Positions 54,503 through 64,000 of a stretch of DNA of 64,000 nt are shown piece by piece. The stretch is from Ceratothoa steindachneri (taxonomy: Eukaryota; Arthropoda; Malacostraca; Isopoda; Cymothoidae). The notes beneath the pieces are model-generated. The model did not search any database and was not told the DNA's origin. It saw nothing but the letters and a program-made list of their open reading frames with translations. The translations under genes and the position numbers were made by a program. The stretch is taken from contig OZ018330.1 of NCBI GenBank assembly GCA_963969495.1, forward strand, positions 72,751,954-72,815,953, given 5' to 3'. Positions within the stretch are counted from its first letter, which is position 1; every line of letters starts with the position of its first letter.

Positions 54503-54574
54503 TATTAGGAGACTACTAGTCTCGACTAAGAGCAATTTCAGTGGCTTTTCTTAAGGAGTGGAAAAAAAGAGTAA

Positions 54575-55790
54575 CAACGAAAGAAGGTACCCTAGGAGAC
54601 CTTACGGTCCATTCAATGAGGGTAGCTTTCGACTAGCAGCCGAGCAGGCACATCTCTGTTCAAATGCTTTACGTCCTTTCACGGCCATTTTTCAAGACCC
54701 TGTCTAGTCTTGACTTGAACTCATCAACAGATTCACTGTTGACAACGTCCAATGGAAGTGCGTTCCAACTACCGCAGATACTGTAAGTGAAAAATTTTCC
54801 ACACAGATCGCGGTTGTAACGCTTCAGTTCAAGTTTAAAGCCGTGATTTCTTGTCCTGCTCTCAACAAGGGTGAAAATATTCCTGTAATCAACATTGTCG
54901 AACCCTAGAAGTATTTTGAAAACTTCGATGAGCTGACCACGCAGTCTAGGGGTTTCCAGAGAGAACAGATCTAATTCCCTGTCTATCCTCATAACTTTTC
55001 TGTCGGACAGAGGGAATCAGTTTGGTTGCCATAGCTTGTACGCGTTCCAACCTTGCGATGTCCTTTCGAAACGAAGGACTCCAAAATTGTATGGCATACT
55101 CCAGGTGCGGCCGAACGAGGGAGTTGTACAGACAAAGTACTATCTCCTTGTTACGGTATCCAAACTGGCGCTTTATGTAGCCTAACATCCTTTGGGCTTT
55201 CTTCTCTGCCTCGATGAACTGTTTCGATAACTTGAGGTCGCTAATAATAGTTACACCCAAGTCCTTCTCAGTGTCACTCGATTCAAGAGCAGTGCCCTTA
55301 AGGAAGTACTGAGATTTGGGGTTTTCGGTGGCCGATATGCATTTGTTCCCGTTGAAAGGCATTTGACAGGTGTCCGACCACTCCCCAATCCTTTGAAGGT
55401 CTTCTTGGAGGCGGGCAGTGTTCCCCTCCTTTGTCACATTGATACCAAGCTTGGTGTCGTCGGCAAATTTGGAGATTTTGGCAACCATGTCTCCGTCCAT
55501 ATCGTTGACAGATAATAAACAGTAGTGGTCCCAGGACGGAACCTTGAGGGACACCGCTAGATACGGGCGCCCATTCACCACTACTCGTTGCCGTCTGTAA
55601 CTTAGCCAGCTCTCTATCCAACCTGCTACCTTGCCGTCTATGCCCTGTGCACGCACTTTCCAAAGAAGGCGGCACTGTGGTACCTTATCAAAGGCCTTTT
55701 GGAAGTCAAGGTACACAACATCCACCGCTTTATCCCGATCATGCTGGGAAAAAGAGAGAGAGAGCGCGCGTACTGGCCTCTCTCTCTCCC
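54575..55790 (-). mobile_element. CR1-like LINE copy G, 5' truncated next to GA/CT-rich sequence
   Basis: Tail 54669-54992 and RT 54946-55797. 3' end GGTACCTTC-type block at about 54585. The 5' break at about 55745 is followed by GAGAGAGAGAGCGCGC and CTCTCTCTCTC. Located in sense in a Fas2-like intron. Confidence 0.85.
54669..54992 (-). pseudogene. ORF2 tail of copy G
   Basis: LDLFSLETPRLRGQLIEVF, SRTRNHGFKLELKRYNRDL, GKFFTYSICGSWNALPLDVV, SVDEFKSRLDRVLKNG. Complete CR1-type C-terminus, continuing the RT after a frameshift at about 54990. Confidence 0.8.
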
Positions 55791-55797
55791 TTATCAC
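54946..55797 (-). pseudogene. CR1-like RT palm and thumb (copy G), 283 codons
   Basis: VVYLDFQKAFDKVPQCRLL (motif A, intact), IESWLSYRRQRVVVNG (Trp kept, unlike copies D and E), then a frameshift hides motif B (SSGVPQGSVLGPLLFI is in 55298-55675). SKFADDTKLGINVTKEG (motif C intact), LGYIKRQFGYRNKEIVLC, ARLERVQAMATKLIPS. Two compensating shifts keep the long frame open. The first residues (REREPV...) come from the GA tract and are not element-encoded. Confidence 0.8.
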
Positions 55798-55799
55798 AA

Positions 55800-56047
55800 T
55801 TAGGGGTTTAAAGTAAGGTTAAAATATTCTAGAGTTGGGAAAAGACAACTTACATCTCTAATGCAAATGAGGGACGTGCTTTCAAAACGGCACGAACTTT
55901 AAGACGGAATTAACTTTATAAGTAACCGAACGGGCGAAAAGTGACAATGACGACGCATGGGGATCACTCTGGCTCATTAAAATCCAAAATCACGTACACA
56001 GAGAAGCGAAAATATATCTAATTTAGCATTCAGAGGAAAGTACTTAC
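55800..56047. other. Intron; nothing identified
   Basis: Short spacer between copy G and the exon donor. Confidence 0.4.
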
Positions 56048-56234
56048 CAAATGCAGTCTTAATCAGAGCTTCAGTAGGTATGGAGAAGCCTATGTTGTTG
56101 TAGGCGCGTAACTCAATCTTGTAGTACGAATTGCTCTTCAGACCTTCTAGTTTATAGGTTGTCTGGCCAGGACTGGAGACTGTCTTAGTTTCCCTGGGGC
56201 CAATTTCATCCCAACTATTGGAGGAGTTTCGCAC
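56048..56234 (-). CDS. Fas2: Fas2-like exon: second half of membrane-proximal FN3 domain
   Basis: Acceptor TTAACCCGACAG before GTGCGAAA; donor CATTTG|GTAAGT. 62 codons plus one base. Encodes VRNSSNSWDEIGPRETK, TTYKLEGLKSNSYYKIELRA, YNNIGFSIPTEALIKTAF: the C'-E-F-G strands of fibronectin III, including the tyrosine corner (SYYKIELRAYNNIG) and the S-x-P end. Its last base G is used by both alternative continuations: GAT (Asp, GPI exon) and GCC (Ala, TM exon). Confidence 0.85.
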
Positions 56235-56593
56235 CTGTCGGGTTAACCGAAATTAAATGGGCAGAAACATTTTGCCCAAGTTTGCATATTATGAAATTAA
56301 ATAGGATTGTGGGATCAGTAGAAGATGGTTGCAGAGAGGTGCTTTCATTGACACGGGCTGTCTCATGATGGTGCTTTAGTGAGGAAGGTGGAATCAAAAC
56401 AATGGCCTCCGATTTTCTCCACAGGAAAATAACACGGGCTTATTATTATGTTTAATGCAAACAGAAGCGAATTAACATGAAAGGGTTTAAGGTAAGTAAC
56501 CAGTAGGTTCTATATGGCAGCTAGGGTGAAACGAGACAAATCATCTATAAAAGGTGGAGACCACTCTGTGACAAAAATTTAAAAAACGACGGG

Positions 56594-56913
56594 TTAAAAG
56601 ATTCTTCTGCCAATATGAATCGAAGAGGGGTGTGTTGAGGAATAGTTAAAAGGGTCGGGAAACAGGACAACCGCAAAATGGCTACACTCCAATAAAAGGT
56701 GGGCAACCGATTGGTCCCCACCGCAAAAACGACAGCAAGGGCTGATATGAGCATCACCCGAAACAAGATGGCCGTGAGTAAGTCTCGTGTGGCCAATGCG
56801 AACTCGGCAAAGGGCCACCTCCAACGACCGCATTCTATGACGACTCGAGGGCCAAGAGTGAACAGAATTTTTAATTTTGTACAGTTTGGATAATGAACAG
56901 TCATCCCATTCAT
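56594..56913 (-). pseudogene. ORF2 C-terminal Cys/His domain of I-5
   Basis: LEVALCRVRIGHTRLTHGHL, CCRFCGGDQSVAHLLLECSHF: CxxC...HxxxxC module as in I-1. Ends among short frames near 56594. Confidence 0.75.
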
Positions 56914-56980
56914 CCTGCGACAGTTGAAAAATATATTTTCTTATTGAAGGAAAGTAGTCCCTAAAAGGCAGAGCCGATTC

Positions 56981-57439
56981 TCAGGGGACACAGAATGTGC
57001 TGAGCGGGCCAGCCTTCTCGTTGCCCAGGACCCCCACATACCCTGGGACCCAGCAAAAAATAATTCTATATAGGGACGAATTTTGGATCAGCCAGTTGCA
57101 AATATCTGTGACTAGGGGATGGGACGCATTAAAAGATCTAATTGACTGTATGACACTCCTTGAGTCGGAAAAAATGACAAAATCACTAAAAGGTAAAATT
57201 TGGACGAGTCTAAAGGCTAAAAGGATTCCTGAAAGTTCAGCGGTAAAAATGAATGCGGCTGGCGGCAAAGATAGAGTTAGGAATTCTCCTCCTGGGTAGA
57301 TGGCTGCGGCGCCCACGCCACCGTCCGACTTAGAGCCATCCGTGTATAGTGGGCAGCATTGTTTGTGGGAGATTGAATGCTCTAAGAACAGGCTCTTAAT
57401 GATGCGAGGGTCCATGGAGGACTTCTCCAGGCTCCACAT
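56981..57439 (-). pseudogene. RNase H domain of I-5, open frame
   Basis: CPLYTDGSKSDGGVGAAAI, FIFTAELSGILLAFRLVQ, DFVIFSDSRSVIQSIRSF, RIIFCWVPGYVGVLGNEKA: Asp, Glu, Asp and the V-P-G-x-x-G-x-x-G-N-E block. The final catalytic Asp after GNEKA would be in the following frame. Best-kept RNase H in the window. Confidence 0.85.
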
Positions 57440-57614
57440 GTTGGTACATACTGTGGGGAGAGGAGCACGCCAACTAGGGGTCAGTAAGGATGGGAGGGTA
57501 AGGACCCTTGGAGCACCCAGGTTAGAGATGATCTCCTATGCGAAGGTTCAAAGGGCGGGGTAAAGATGACAACTTATCATATGCCACCGTTGATTCGGCA
57601 GAATACAGGCATCT

Positions 57615-59111
57615 CTACACCTCTGATACAGGGGCTTGTTGTACTCGGCAGAGGTATCGCATGCAGATTTGAAGTCTATGGTAGGGCAAAGGGAGTACCC
57701 CACTCTCGCAGTAAAGGCTGTTGACAGAAGTACGGAAGGCTCCACTAGAAATGCGAACTCCGAGGTTTCGAATGGGGTTCAGCATTTTAAGGGCTGAAGG
57801 GAAAGCCGATGAATAAATTTGACAACCATAATCTAATTTGGATTGGACGAGAGCTGTGTATAATGTCCACAATGTCTGTCGGTCACTGCCCCACGAAGTG
57901 TGTGAGAGGACTTTCAAAATGTCTAGATGCCGCAGACAGCCCGTTCGAAGTCTGCGTAGGTGTGGTAACCAGGATAACTTTGGATCGAGTGTTACGCCAA
58001 GGAACCGAAACTGGGAGACAAAAATCTATATCTTCGCCTTGTAGGAAGATAGATGGCGGAACAAGAACCTCTCTGCCTCGGTGGAAATGCATTGCTTTGG
58101 TTTTGTTCTTGGAAAAGCGGAATCCCTTAAGTTGTGCTCTTTTGGATACAGCATCGACCGCCAGTTGTAGCCGACGCGCTGCTGATGGAAGGCGAGGTGA
58201 GGAACAGTATAGTGCTAAATCATCGACAAACAGAGTTGACGATACACCTTCTGGGAGAGACGAAATAATATCATTGATCGCAATTATAAAACACTTAAAA
58301 CACTGCCCTGAGGAACTCCCTCCTCTTGGGGTTGCAGGTCAGAGTATGCGTCTCCAACACGTACCTTGAAGGATCGAGATGCTAAAAAACTTTGAATAAG
58401 TGAAGGTAAAAGGCCTCTCATCCCCCAGACGTATAGCTGCTTCAAGATGCTGTATCTCCTTCTTGTGTCGTAGGCTTTCTCAATATCGAAAAATATGGCC
58501 AGGACTCGGTGTTTTAATGAGAAAGCTTTCCGGACCGATTCCTCGAAACTTACTAGTACGTCAAGGGTACTATGAACTTTGCGGAAGCCACATTGAAATG
58601 GAGAGAGAAGGTGATTGGTTTCGAGGAACCAGTTTAGGCGCTCCAATATAATTTTTTCCAGCAACTTACTCAAACAGCTGGTGAGAGCTATAGGGCGGTA
58701 GTGATCTGCATCCAACTCGTCCATGCCCGGTTTGACAAAGGGAAGGATGAGCCCAATGCGCCATGATGACGGGTAAAAACCCTTCACCCATATAAGGCTG
58801 TACAAATCAAGTAGGAAGAGAGTAGAATGTGGATGTAGGTACCGAATCATATCGAAATGGATCTCATCAAGGCCAGGGGAAGTAGTTCTGCAAAGGGACA
58901 AAGCGCTTTGCAGCTTATGGATGGTGAATAGAGCGTTATATGGAAGGTTAGATTTTGTTGTGAAGTTGAGAGAATGAGATTCTTCCTTTGATTTGTAGGA
59001 TTGAAAAGCCTTATCGTAACGGCTGACACTGCTGACGGCGCGCAAATGGTCAGCAAAAGCATTGGTGACCGCCAGGCCGTCTAAGTTGTGTGGGGGTATG
59101 ATGATTAGCAT
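57615..59111 (-). pseudogene. Reverse transcriptase of I-5
   Basis: 58284-59111 (275 codons): YRPIALTSCLSKLLEKII, CGFRKVHSTLDVLVSF, LAIFFDIEKAYDTRRRYSI (motif A), EEGVPQGSVLSVL (motif B), then a shift. STLFVDDLALYC (motif C, FVDD) follows at about 58240-58200 in another frame; the thumb 57615-57917 has LYTALVQSKLDYGCQIY. One or two indels only, so a relatively recent insertion. Confidence 0.85.
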
Positions 59112-59146
59112 AACGGCCTCTGATCTTATTAATCCTCTTCCAGATC

Positions 59147-60109
59147 TTAGCAGTAGGTGTCATAGAGGAAATTGATGAAACGTATCTGCGCCATGAATTT
59201 CGGCGAGTCTGACGAAGGGTTCTTTGACGAAGCGCACGAGCTCGGTTTCGGTCGACCTTGTTGCTCAAAGTTGGGTTCTTTCAGAATCGGGCATGGGCTA
59301 CCTTGTAATTTTTGATAGCTGTTGCACACGTCGAGCGGCCCGTGGCAGGTCGGCTCCGTGGGATGGTGTGTTGCTGCATTGTAGATATTCGATGTAAAGT
59401 ATTCTACTGCCGCGTCCAGTCCATTGAAGGTCCTCAAGGATGCATTTGTGAAGGACGCCTCTTGGAAACCTTCCCAATCTGCATGACCTAAGTCCCACTT
59501 AAGGGGCATGGTTGTATGAGGGCTAACTTGAAGGACCGACAATACAATAGGAAAGTGGTCACTCACATGGAGATCGTCAAGAATTGACGATCGAAATTAC
59601 GTGAAGCAATCCGGGAAACAAACAGATAGGTCAATACAGCTAAAAAGAGTCCAGTCCGTCTGGACATAATAGGTAAAATCGCAGGTATTTAAGACACAAA
59701 GAAAGTCAGAAAATAAAAGAGACTAAAACACTGCCTTTGGCATTTCGAGTGATGTCACCCCAGTATGGGTGACGGGCGTTAAAATCTCCTAGTAATAAGA
59801 ATGGGGAGGGCAACTGGTCTATAAGTGCTAAAAGGTCGGGTCTTGACAATAATAAACAAGGGGGTAGGTAAATAGAGCAAACGGTAAAAAGCTTAGTAAG
59901 AAAAACCCTCACGGCAACAGCTTGGAGGGTAGTATGTAGGGAGATGGAGAAACATGGTGGGATGAAGATACCATGATTGACAACCCCCATGAGAGGCTTC
60001 CAGCAGGAGCAATAGAGTTGAAAGTGAGAAAGCCGGGTACCGGCGGAAAGGGCCGTATACCCAGTTTATTCTCCTGAAGACAAATAACAGCGGGGTGGAT
60101 AGTCGTCAA
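59147..60109 (-). pseudogene. APE endonuclease and linker of I-5
   Basis: 59909-60109: VICLQENKLGIRPFPPVPGF. 59706-59990: QAVAVRVFLTKLFTVCSIYL, LLLGDFNARHPYWGDIT. 59147-59566: MSDHFPIVLSVLQVSP, KWDLGHADWEGFQEASF. 59050-59268: RARALRQRTLRQTRRNSWRR, KIWKRINKIRGRY. Catalytic Glu, Asp-Asn and Asp-His are kept, though in separate frames. Confidence 0.8.
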
Positions 60110-60135
60110 GAGAATTTTGAGTTCTTCCCACTTTG

Positions 60136-61035
60136 TTAGAACTCTTTGACAATTCCACTGTGGATATCTTTTTCTCTTTTGAGGCCGATATTGTATTTGA
60201 GGTTCGTCCCAAAGAGCTTGGGAGAAGGAGGGCTGATTTTGAGGAGCCTGCTTTTGCAGGGGGAGATCCTAGATGGAGCAGTAACTAGGGATTTTTTTTT
60301 CGTGGGTTTTGGAGAACCAACCGAGGCCCTCGATTGTAATTCGGGCTCACAACCTGGCGGAAAAGGAAGATGAAGAAAGGATTTTCGGCCGATAGATCCG
60401 GATTCATAGGTCGAGGGTATTTTCGGTGTCTGATGAGTTGGTCCAACCGCCACGATTGGTGATGTTGGAGGATCAAATGCTTCCATCGGATCTTGGGTTG
60501 AAGGGTGAGCGGAACGAACAGGTGATCTGAGCGAGGTGTGTGGAGCTGGGTGTATATCTGCCATCGTTTGGATCAGGATGGGGCCTAAGTCTTGCGAAGG
60601 GCGGGACGGACTTAAGGGCATAGAATGTTCAACGATAGTGGAGGAGTCAGCTCCAGAGGCTGCCCGCTTATTGGTGGTCGATGACCCAGGTGAGGAATCC
60701 TTCCTCTTACCACTGGGCTTTGGGTCTCGAGGCCAGGTGGATGAACCTTCACTGGTCGATGTTGAGGATTCTTTCAAATAGCGTCTGATGTCTTCAAGTG
60801 TCTCACCCTGAGGGTCTCTCCCAGCTAGAGTTGCTGGAGAGAGGGGGGCTACAATGGTTATCTGGGAGTGAGAGCGATGCTTCGACTGCATATTCTGAAT
60901 GTTTTCGACGCTGCGAGTAGATCTAGGGTGAAGTGTTTCAGGCTGGTCGTAACTCGCGTGATGGTCGGTTTCGTCCAGCGTCACGTAAAACGTCAGAGAA
61001 GAGCCGGCCAAGTGGCGAGGTTTGTGCTCGGGCAC
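60136..61035 (-). pseudogene. ORF1 (gag) C-terminal half of I-5
   Basis: 299-codon Ser/Pro-rich frame: ETLEDIRRYLKESSTSTS, KPTKKKSLVTAPSR, LLKISPPSPKLFGTNLKYN. No catalytic motif. Upstream at 61110-61300 another frame gives knuckles CFNCNQFGHVGRAC, CVNCSSDYNGPEC, CANCGGTHRF. Confidence 0.7.
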
Positions 61036-61393
61036 GCTGGCGGGCCTCTTATATCTAGTCGTAGGGAATCGCGCAAAGCGAGCAACTCCTTTTCATATAA
61101 AAATATAGAGCAGTTTTGATGCAAACCTGTGGGTACCTCCGCAGTTGGCACAGCGGGGTGTTTTGGTGCATTCAGGGCCATTATAGTCAGAGCTACAATT
61201 CACGCAGGAGCGAGGGTGCCGACAGGCACGGCCAACATGTCCAAATTGATTGCAATTGAAGCAGCGTCTGGGAAGTTCGATGTAGGGGCTTACCGGGACA
61301 CGAAGGTACCCAGCTTTAATATACTGCGGCAGTTCTTGTCGTTCAAATGTTAAAATCAGTGTGGCAGGGGAGACTTTAGTGGAGCCTAATGTT

Positions 61394-61801
61394 TTAGATA
61401 CCCTTTAGTTCGTTTGAACGGACGACACCTTTGACGAAATTCAGACGCGGATGGGGCGAGACAGTTATTGGAATTTCAGCTATCAAAGATAGATTTCGCA
61501 CAAGGTTGTGTTGAGAGTGGGATGACACCTCAACTACGGCATCATCAGTACCTCTTGACCACATCCGGCGGGGTTCACCACAGCGGGACTCAAAAGATTC
61601 ATTGACGTCAAACACATCCACATTTGCAAGTGGGATGTCGGATGATGAATTCATGACAAGAAAGCGAGGATAATCTAGATCTGGGTCTACTTCGTTGGAA
61701 TAGGGGTCCAACGAGCGAGGGAAGGCTGAAAAGGGAGCTAAGGAACATTTGGCACGAGAACCCTTACGAGAAGTGGAGGTTTTTGGTTTATGGTTAGCCA
61801 T
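61394..61801 (-). pseudogene. ORF1 (gag) N-terminal part of I-5
   Basis: Starts at ATG 61801: MANHKPKTSTSRKGSRAK. The conserved core DYPRFLVMNSSSD ... HPRLNFVKGVVRSNEL matches gag of I-1 (FLVIHSTDG ... TMNFVKGVVYARE). Stops at 61394; the CCHC frame follows after a shift. Confidence 0.75.
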
Positions 61802-62529
61802 TGCAAAAAGAAAAAACTTCGCATTCTCCCTCGGGGCTCTCCACCATCGAGGCCTACAAGGGCCCGGCACTGCTGCAACTCTACAATCAGTTACGTCCGG
61901 TATGTCCTCTTGGAGAATGGATACGGATCCACCACACCATCTTTAGAAAAAACCTAAGAGGCTGCCCGAGTTCTCCTGCGCACGGAAAAAAGGGGCCAAC
62001 GATGGGTTTCTCATTGGGCATGCAGTAGACGAAGGCGGTGGAGATGTCCAGCCTCTTTCACCTTGATAAAGAACAATTCGGAATTAATCCATTAAATGAG
62101 CAGAGGTCGGGTATCCATAAGGACCACTAGATAGGTGAAGGAAGAGGAGGAAATAAAGGGCAGTGGAAGAGCGTAATAGAGGAGGAAAGAAAGAGGGGCA
62201 TGTTAAAAGTCTTGTTAGCAGCACCATGGGTCCCCTAAGGGGCCCAAGGCTGACCCCCCTCACCACGAGAAGGCCAGAGCATCTCTGGGAACAACCCCTG
62301 AAGAAAAGATCCCAGAGAGGGAAGGGCATTAACAGGAAATTTTCGCCAAGGGATTTTGAAGCAACAGGATTTACACAAGTCCCTTGACGCAAAAACAGCT
62401 AATTTTACTAAATTTAAGAGGGCAGCGCAATAGGAATGATATGCCAAAATGGATGTGTAGAGAAACAGTTCACGTTTTAATATATTTAATAAAAGCTTCT
62501 AGGATTTCGAAGAAATCTTATTATCTTAC

Positions 62530-62694
62530 CTGGTAGTAGCTAATCTGGTAGTACTGGATGGGTTCTCCATTGTCAAGCGGAACTTGCCACTGGAGATTGT
62601 AGCGATCGGTATAAGAGATGTTTTTGACAGTTTTCTGATCAACATTGAAAATTAGCGGCTCTTCGGGAACATTCCGCTTTGGCATTTCCACAAC
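62530..62694 (-). CDS. Fas2: Fas2-like exon: start of membrane-proximal FN3 domain
   Basis: Acceptor GGGTGATAG before GTTGTGGA; donor CTACCAG|GTAAGA. Exactly 55 codons: VVEMPKRNVPEEPLIFN, KTVKNISYTDRYNLQWQVP, LDNGEPIQYYQISYYQ. P-x-x-P start, the conserved Trp of strand B (LQW) and the D-N-G-x-P-I-x-Y-Y turn of strand C are typical of fibronectin III. It continues in frame from exon 63300-63400 and into 56048-56234. Confidence 0.85.
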
Positions 62695-63299
62695 CTATCA
62701 CCCCCAAAAATTTGGGGAATAGATTTGAGATTAAAGTTTTTTTTTTTATATTACCGTCGTAACTAATATTTTAGTCTATACCTACGGTCAGTTAATTGTG
62801 CCACCTATCACCTTGGGAGTCGTGAATGAAATCCCCCGCCCGGACGATGAAAATCCCAAATATGAGAACAACAATGGCTGCTAGTGAGAGAAAGGTGGAG
62901 AAAGAGCGGAACCCTCGCTGTAGTTTTGACAATGAGCGAGGTGGGATTCAGAAACTAATTTTACTATAGGATACATCTGACCTCCCCTTAAGGGGAAGAG
63001 CTCAAACGAGTATTTGGGGGAAAGTAGAGATCGTAAAACTGTCCCCTCCTTTCGTTATTAAAACGGGTGTCATAAAGGAGGGGGGGGGGGCATAGAACAA
63101 AACAGATTTGCATGTCCACCACAAGCACAATTAGATATTTGGAAGCTCCCCGCCTAGCCGCTCGGTCGGCAGAATTCATAGAAGCCGCCGGGCTTAAGGG
63201 AGCCGGGGGAAACTCGAGAAAAGGAAACATTATCGACAAAGGGAAGACGAGAGTGCCATCACAACCCTATGCACCCACCCCATCCTATCACAGGCTTAC
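62695..63299. other. Intron; nothing identified
   Basis: No coding frame that splices in; a T-run at 62739 and a G-run at 63080. Confidence 0.4.
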
Positions 63300-63400
63300 C
63301 TTCTGGCTGGACCACTCGCCATCGCCAACCTGATTCTTAGCAGCGAATCTGAATACGTACGAAGAGAGCGGCGAAAGATTGTCCACAACATACGAAGAAC
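63300..63400 (-). CDS. Fas2: Fas2-like exon: C-terminal part of the preceding FN3 domain
   Basis: Acceptor TCCCTCTTAG before GTTCTTCG; donor CAGAAG|GTAAGC. Two bases complete a codon from an exon off the window, then SSYVVDNLSPLSSYVFRF, AAKNQVGDGEWSSQK. L-x-P-x-x-x-Y-x-F-R-x-x-A-x-N-x-x-G is the FN3 E-F-G signature. First host exon visible; Ig domains are expected upstream. Confidence 0.85.
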
Positions 63401-64000
63401 CTAAGAGGGAAGTCAAATATTGCATCAAAATCATTTAAGCTCAGCTTTACGAGCATCTTGCATAAGACAGTAGAAAGACGGGTTGTGTGAAAGCAGCCGA
63501 CATAATTGTCATTGTAACTGAATCTATGTATGGGCGAAAAGGATGTAAAATAATCCCATGTATAATACAAATGGAAGAAAGGGGTAGTGAATATGGCCAG
63601 CGAGCTAATCGCTAAAAAGCAAAGATGTGAGAGCACCCATATATAAGAAACGGAGGGAGTTGCTGGGTTGGAAACCCACTATCTAATAGATATTTCTGAA
63701 AGTATATATGTATATATATAATTTTTACCTTTTCTAGGTTTTTGGACAAGTAATCGCGGCTATGAGTTGCTATTAAAACAAAATTGCCAAAATAAATAAG
63801 GTTTACCAGACCAATTATACTACTGCAATGTTAAAATACACGATAATCCCCCTTATCAGCATGCCCGAGACTTCGAATAATTTAGATATTTAGTCAAAAC
63901 TCGCGCAAATCTGCTCCAGGCGCGCTTTAAAGTCTGTGGCTGCCACCCGCGTATTCACGTTTGCTTGCCCGCCTTGCCGCACTACTGTAATGTGCAAATC
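63401..64000. other. Intron; nothing identified
   Basis: AT-rich with small (TA) runs at 63702; no further FN3 exon found before the edge. Confidence 0.4.

Larger units (their letters stand above)
56560..62440 (-). mobile_element. I-group LINE copy I-5 (second family), near full length
   Basis: Minus-strand order: possible 5' UTR (62440-61802), gag N-part (61801-61394), CCHC (61300-61110), gag C-part (61035-60136), endonuclease (60109-59500), linker (59268-59050), RT (59111-57615), RNase H (57439-56981), tail (56833-56594). Shares domain order and gag motif with I-1 but is clearly another family. Lies entirely in the intron between exons 62530-62694 and 56048-56234, in sense. Confidence 0.85.

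Overview
This is a eukaryotic, repeat-rich window, most likely from an arthropod genome and probably a decapod crustacean. The reasons are long (TA)n, (GA)n and (GT)n microsatellites, dense LINE and Penelope debris, and intron-split exons of a Fasciclin-2/NCAM-type adhesion gene. The exact organism cannot be fixed from sequence alone. I see no bacterial operons, CRISPR arrays or rRNA.

Host gene. The right half is the 3' part of a Fasciclin 2-like gene on the minus strand. Exons with canonical or acceptable splice sites and matching phases lie at 63300-63400 and 62530-62694 (fibronectin III), 56048-56234 (end of the second FN3), 41676-41845 (alternative GPI-type C-terminus with stop), 37417-37630 (transmembrane), 36023-36127 (105-nt cassette) and 34172-34286 (last exon, ending in the PDZ ligand DSAV). 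A large open exon at 34612-35563/35584 fits the same splice phase and would give a roughly 320-residue Ser/Pro-rich alternative tail. Upstream Ig exons lie off the right edge.

Mobile elements, left to right. (1) 1-1920: 5'-truncated LINE with an undamaged APE-RT reading frame running off the left edge. (2) 1887-16 kb: several CR1-like LINEs with SGNH-esterase ORF1, many bounded by (GA)n/(TC)n. (3) 16.4-21.2 kb: inverted repeat, compound microsatellites, and a Penelope-like element (RT plus GIY-YIG, hammerhead motif) split by a LINE fragment. (4) 21.4-32.8 kb and 42.8-49 kb: four copies of one I-group LINE (CCHC gag, APE, RT, RNase H) with a conserved 3' hairpin and about 495-bp 5' UTR monomers. 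(5) 49.3-51 kb: compact plus-strand gag-like/RT-RNase H unit without visible integrase. (6) 52.4-55.8 kb: transposon relic, perfect 230-bp tandem duplication, RTE-like tail, CR1-like copy. (7) 56.5-62.4 kb: a second I-group LINE inside a Fas2-like intron.

Nearly all LINEs are on the minus strand, and those in the host introns are in the sense orientation. Apart from the left-edge ORF, the RT ORFs are broken. All family names come from motif recognition by eye, without database searches.
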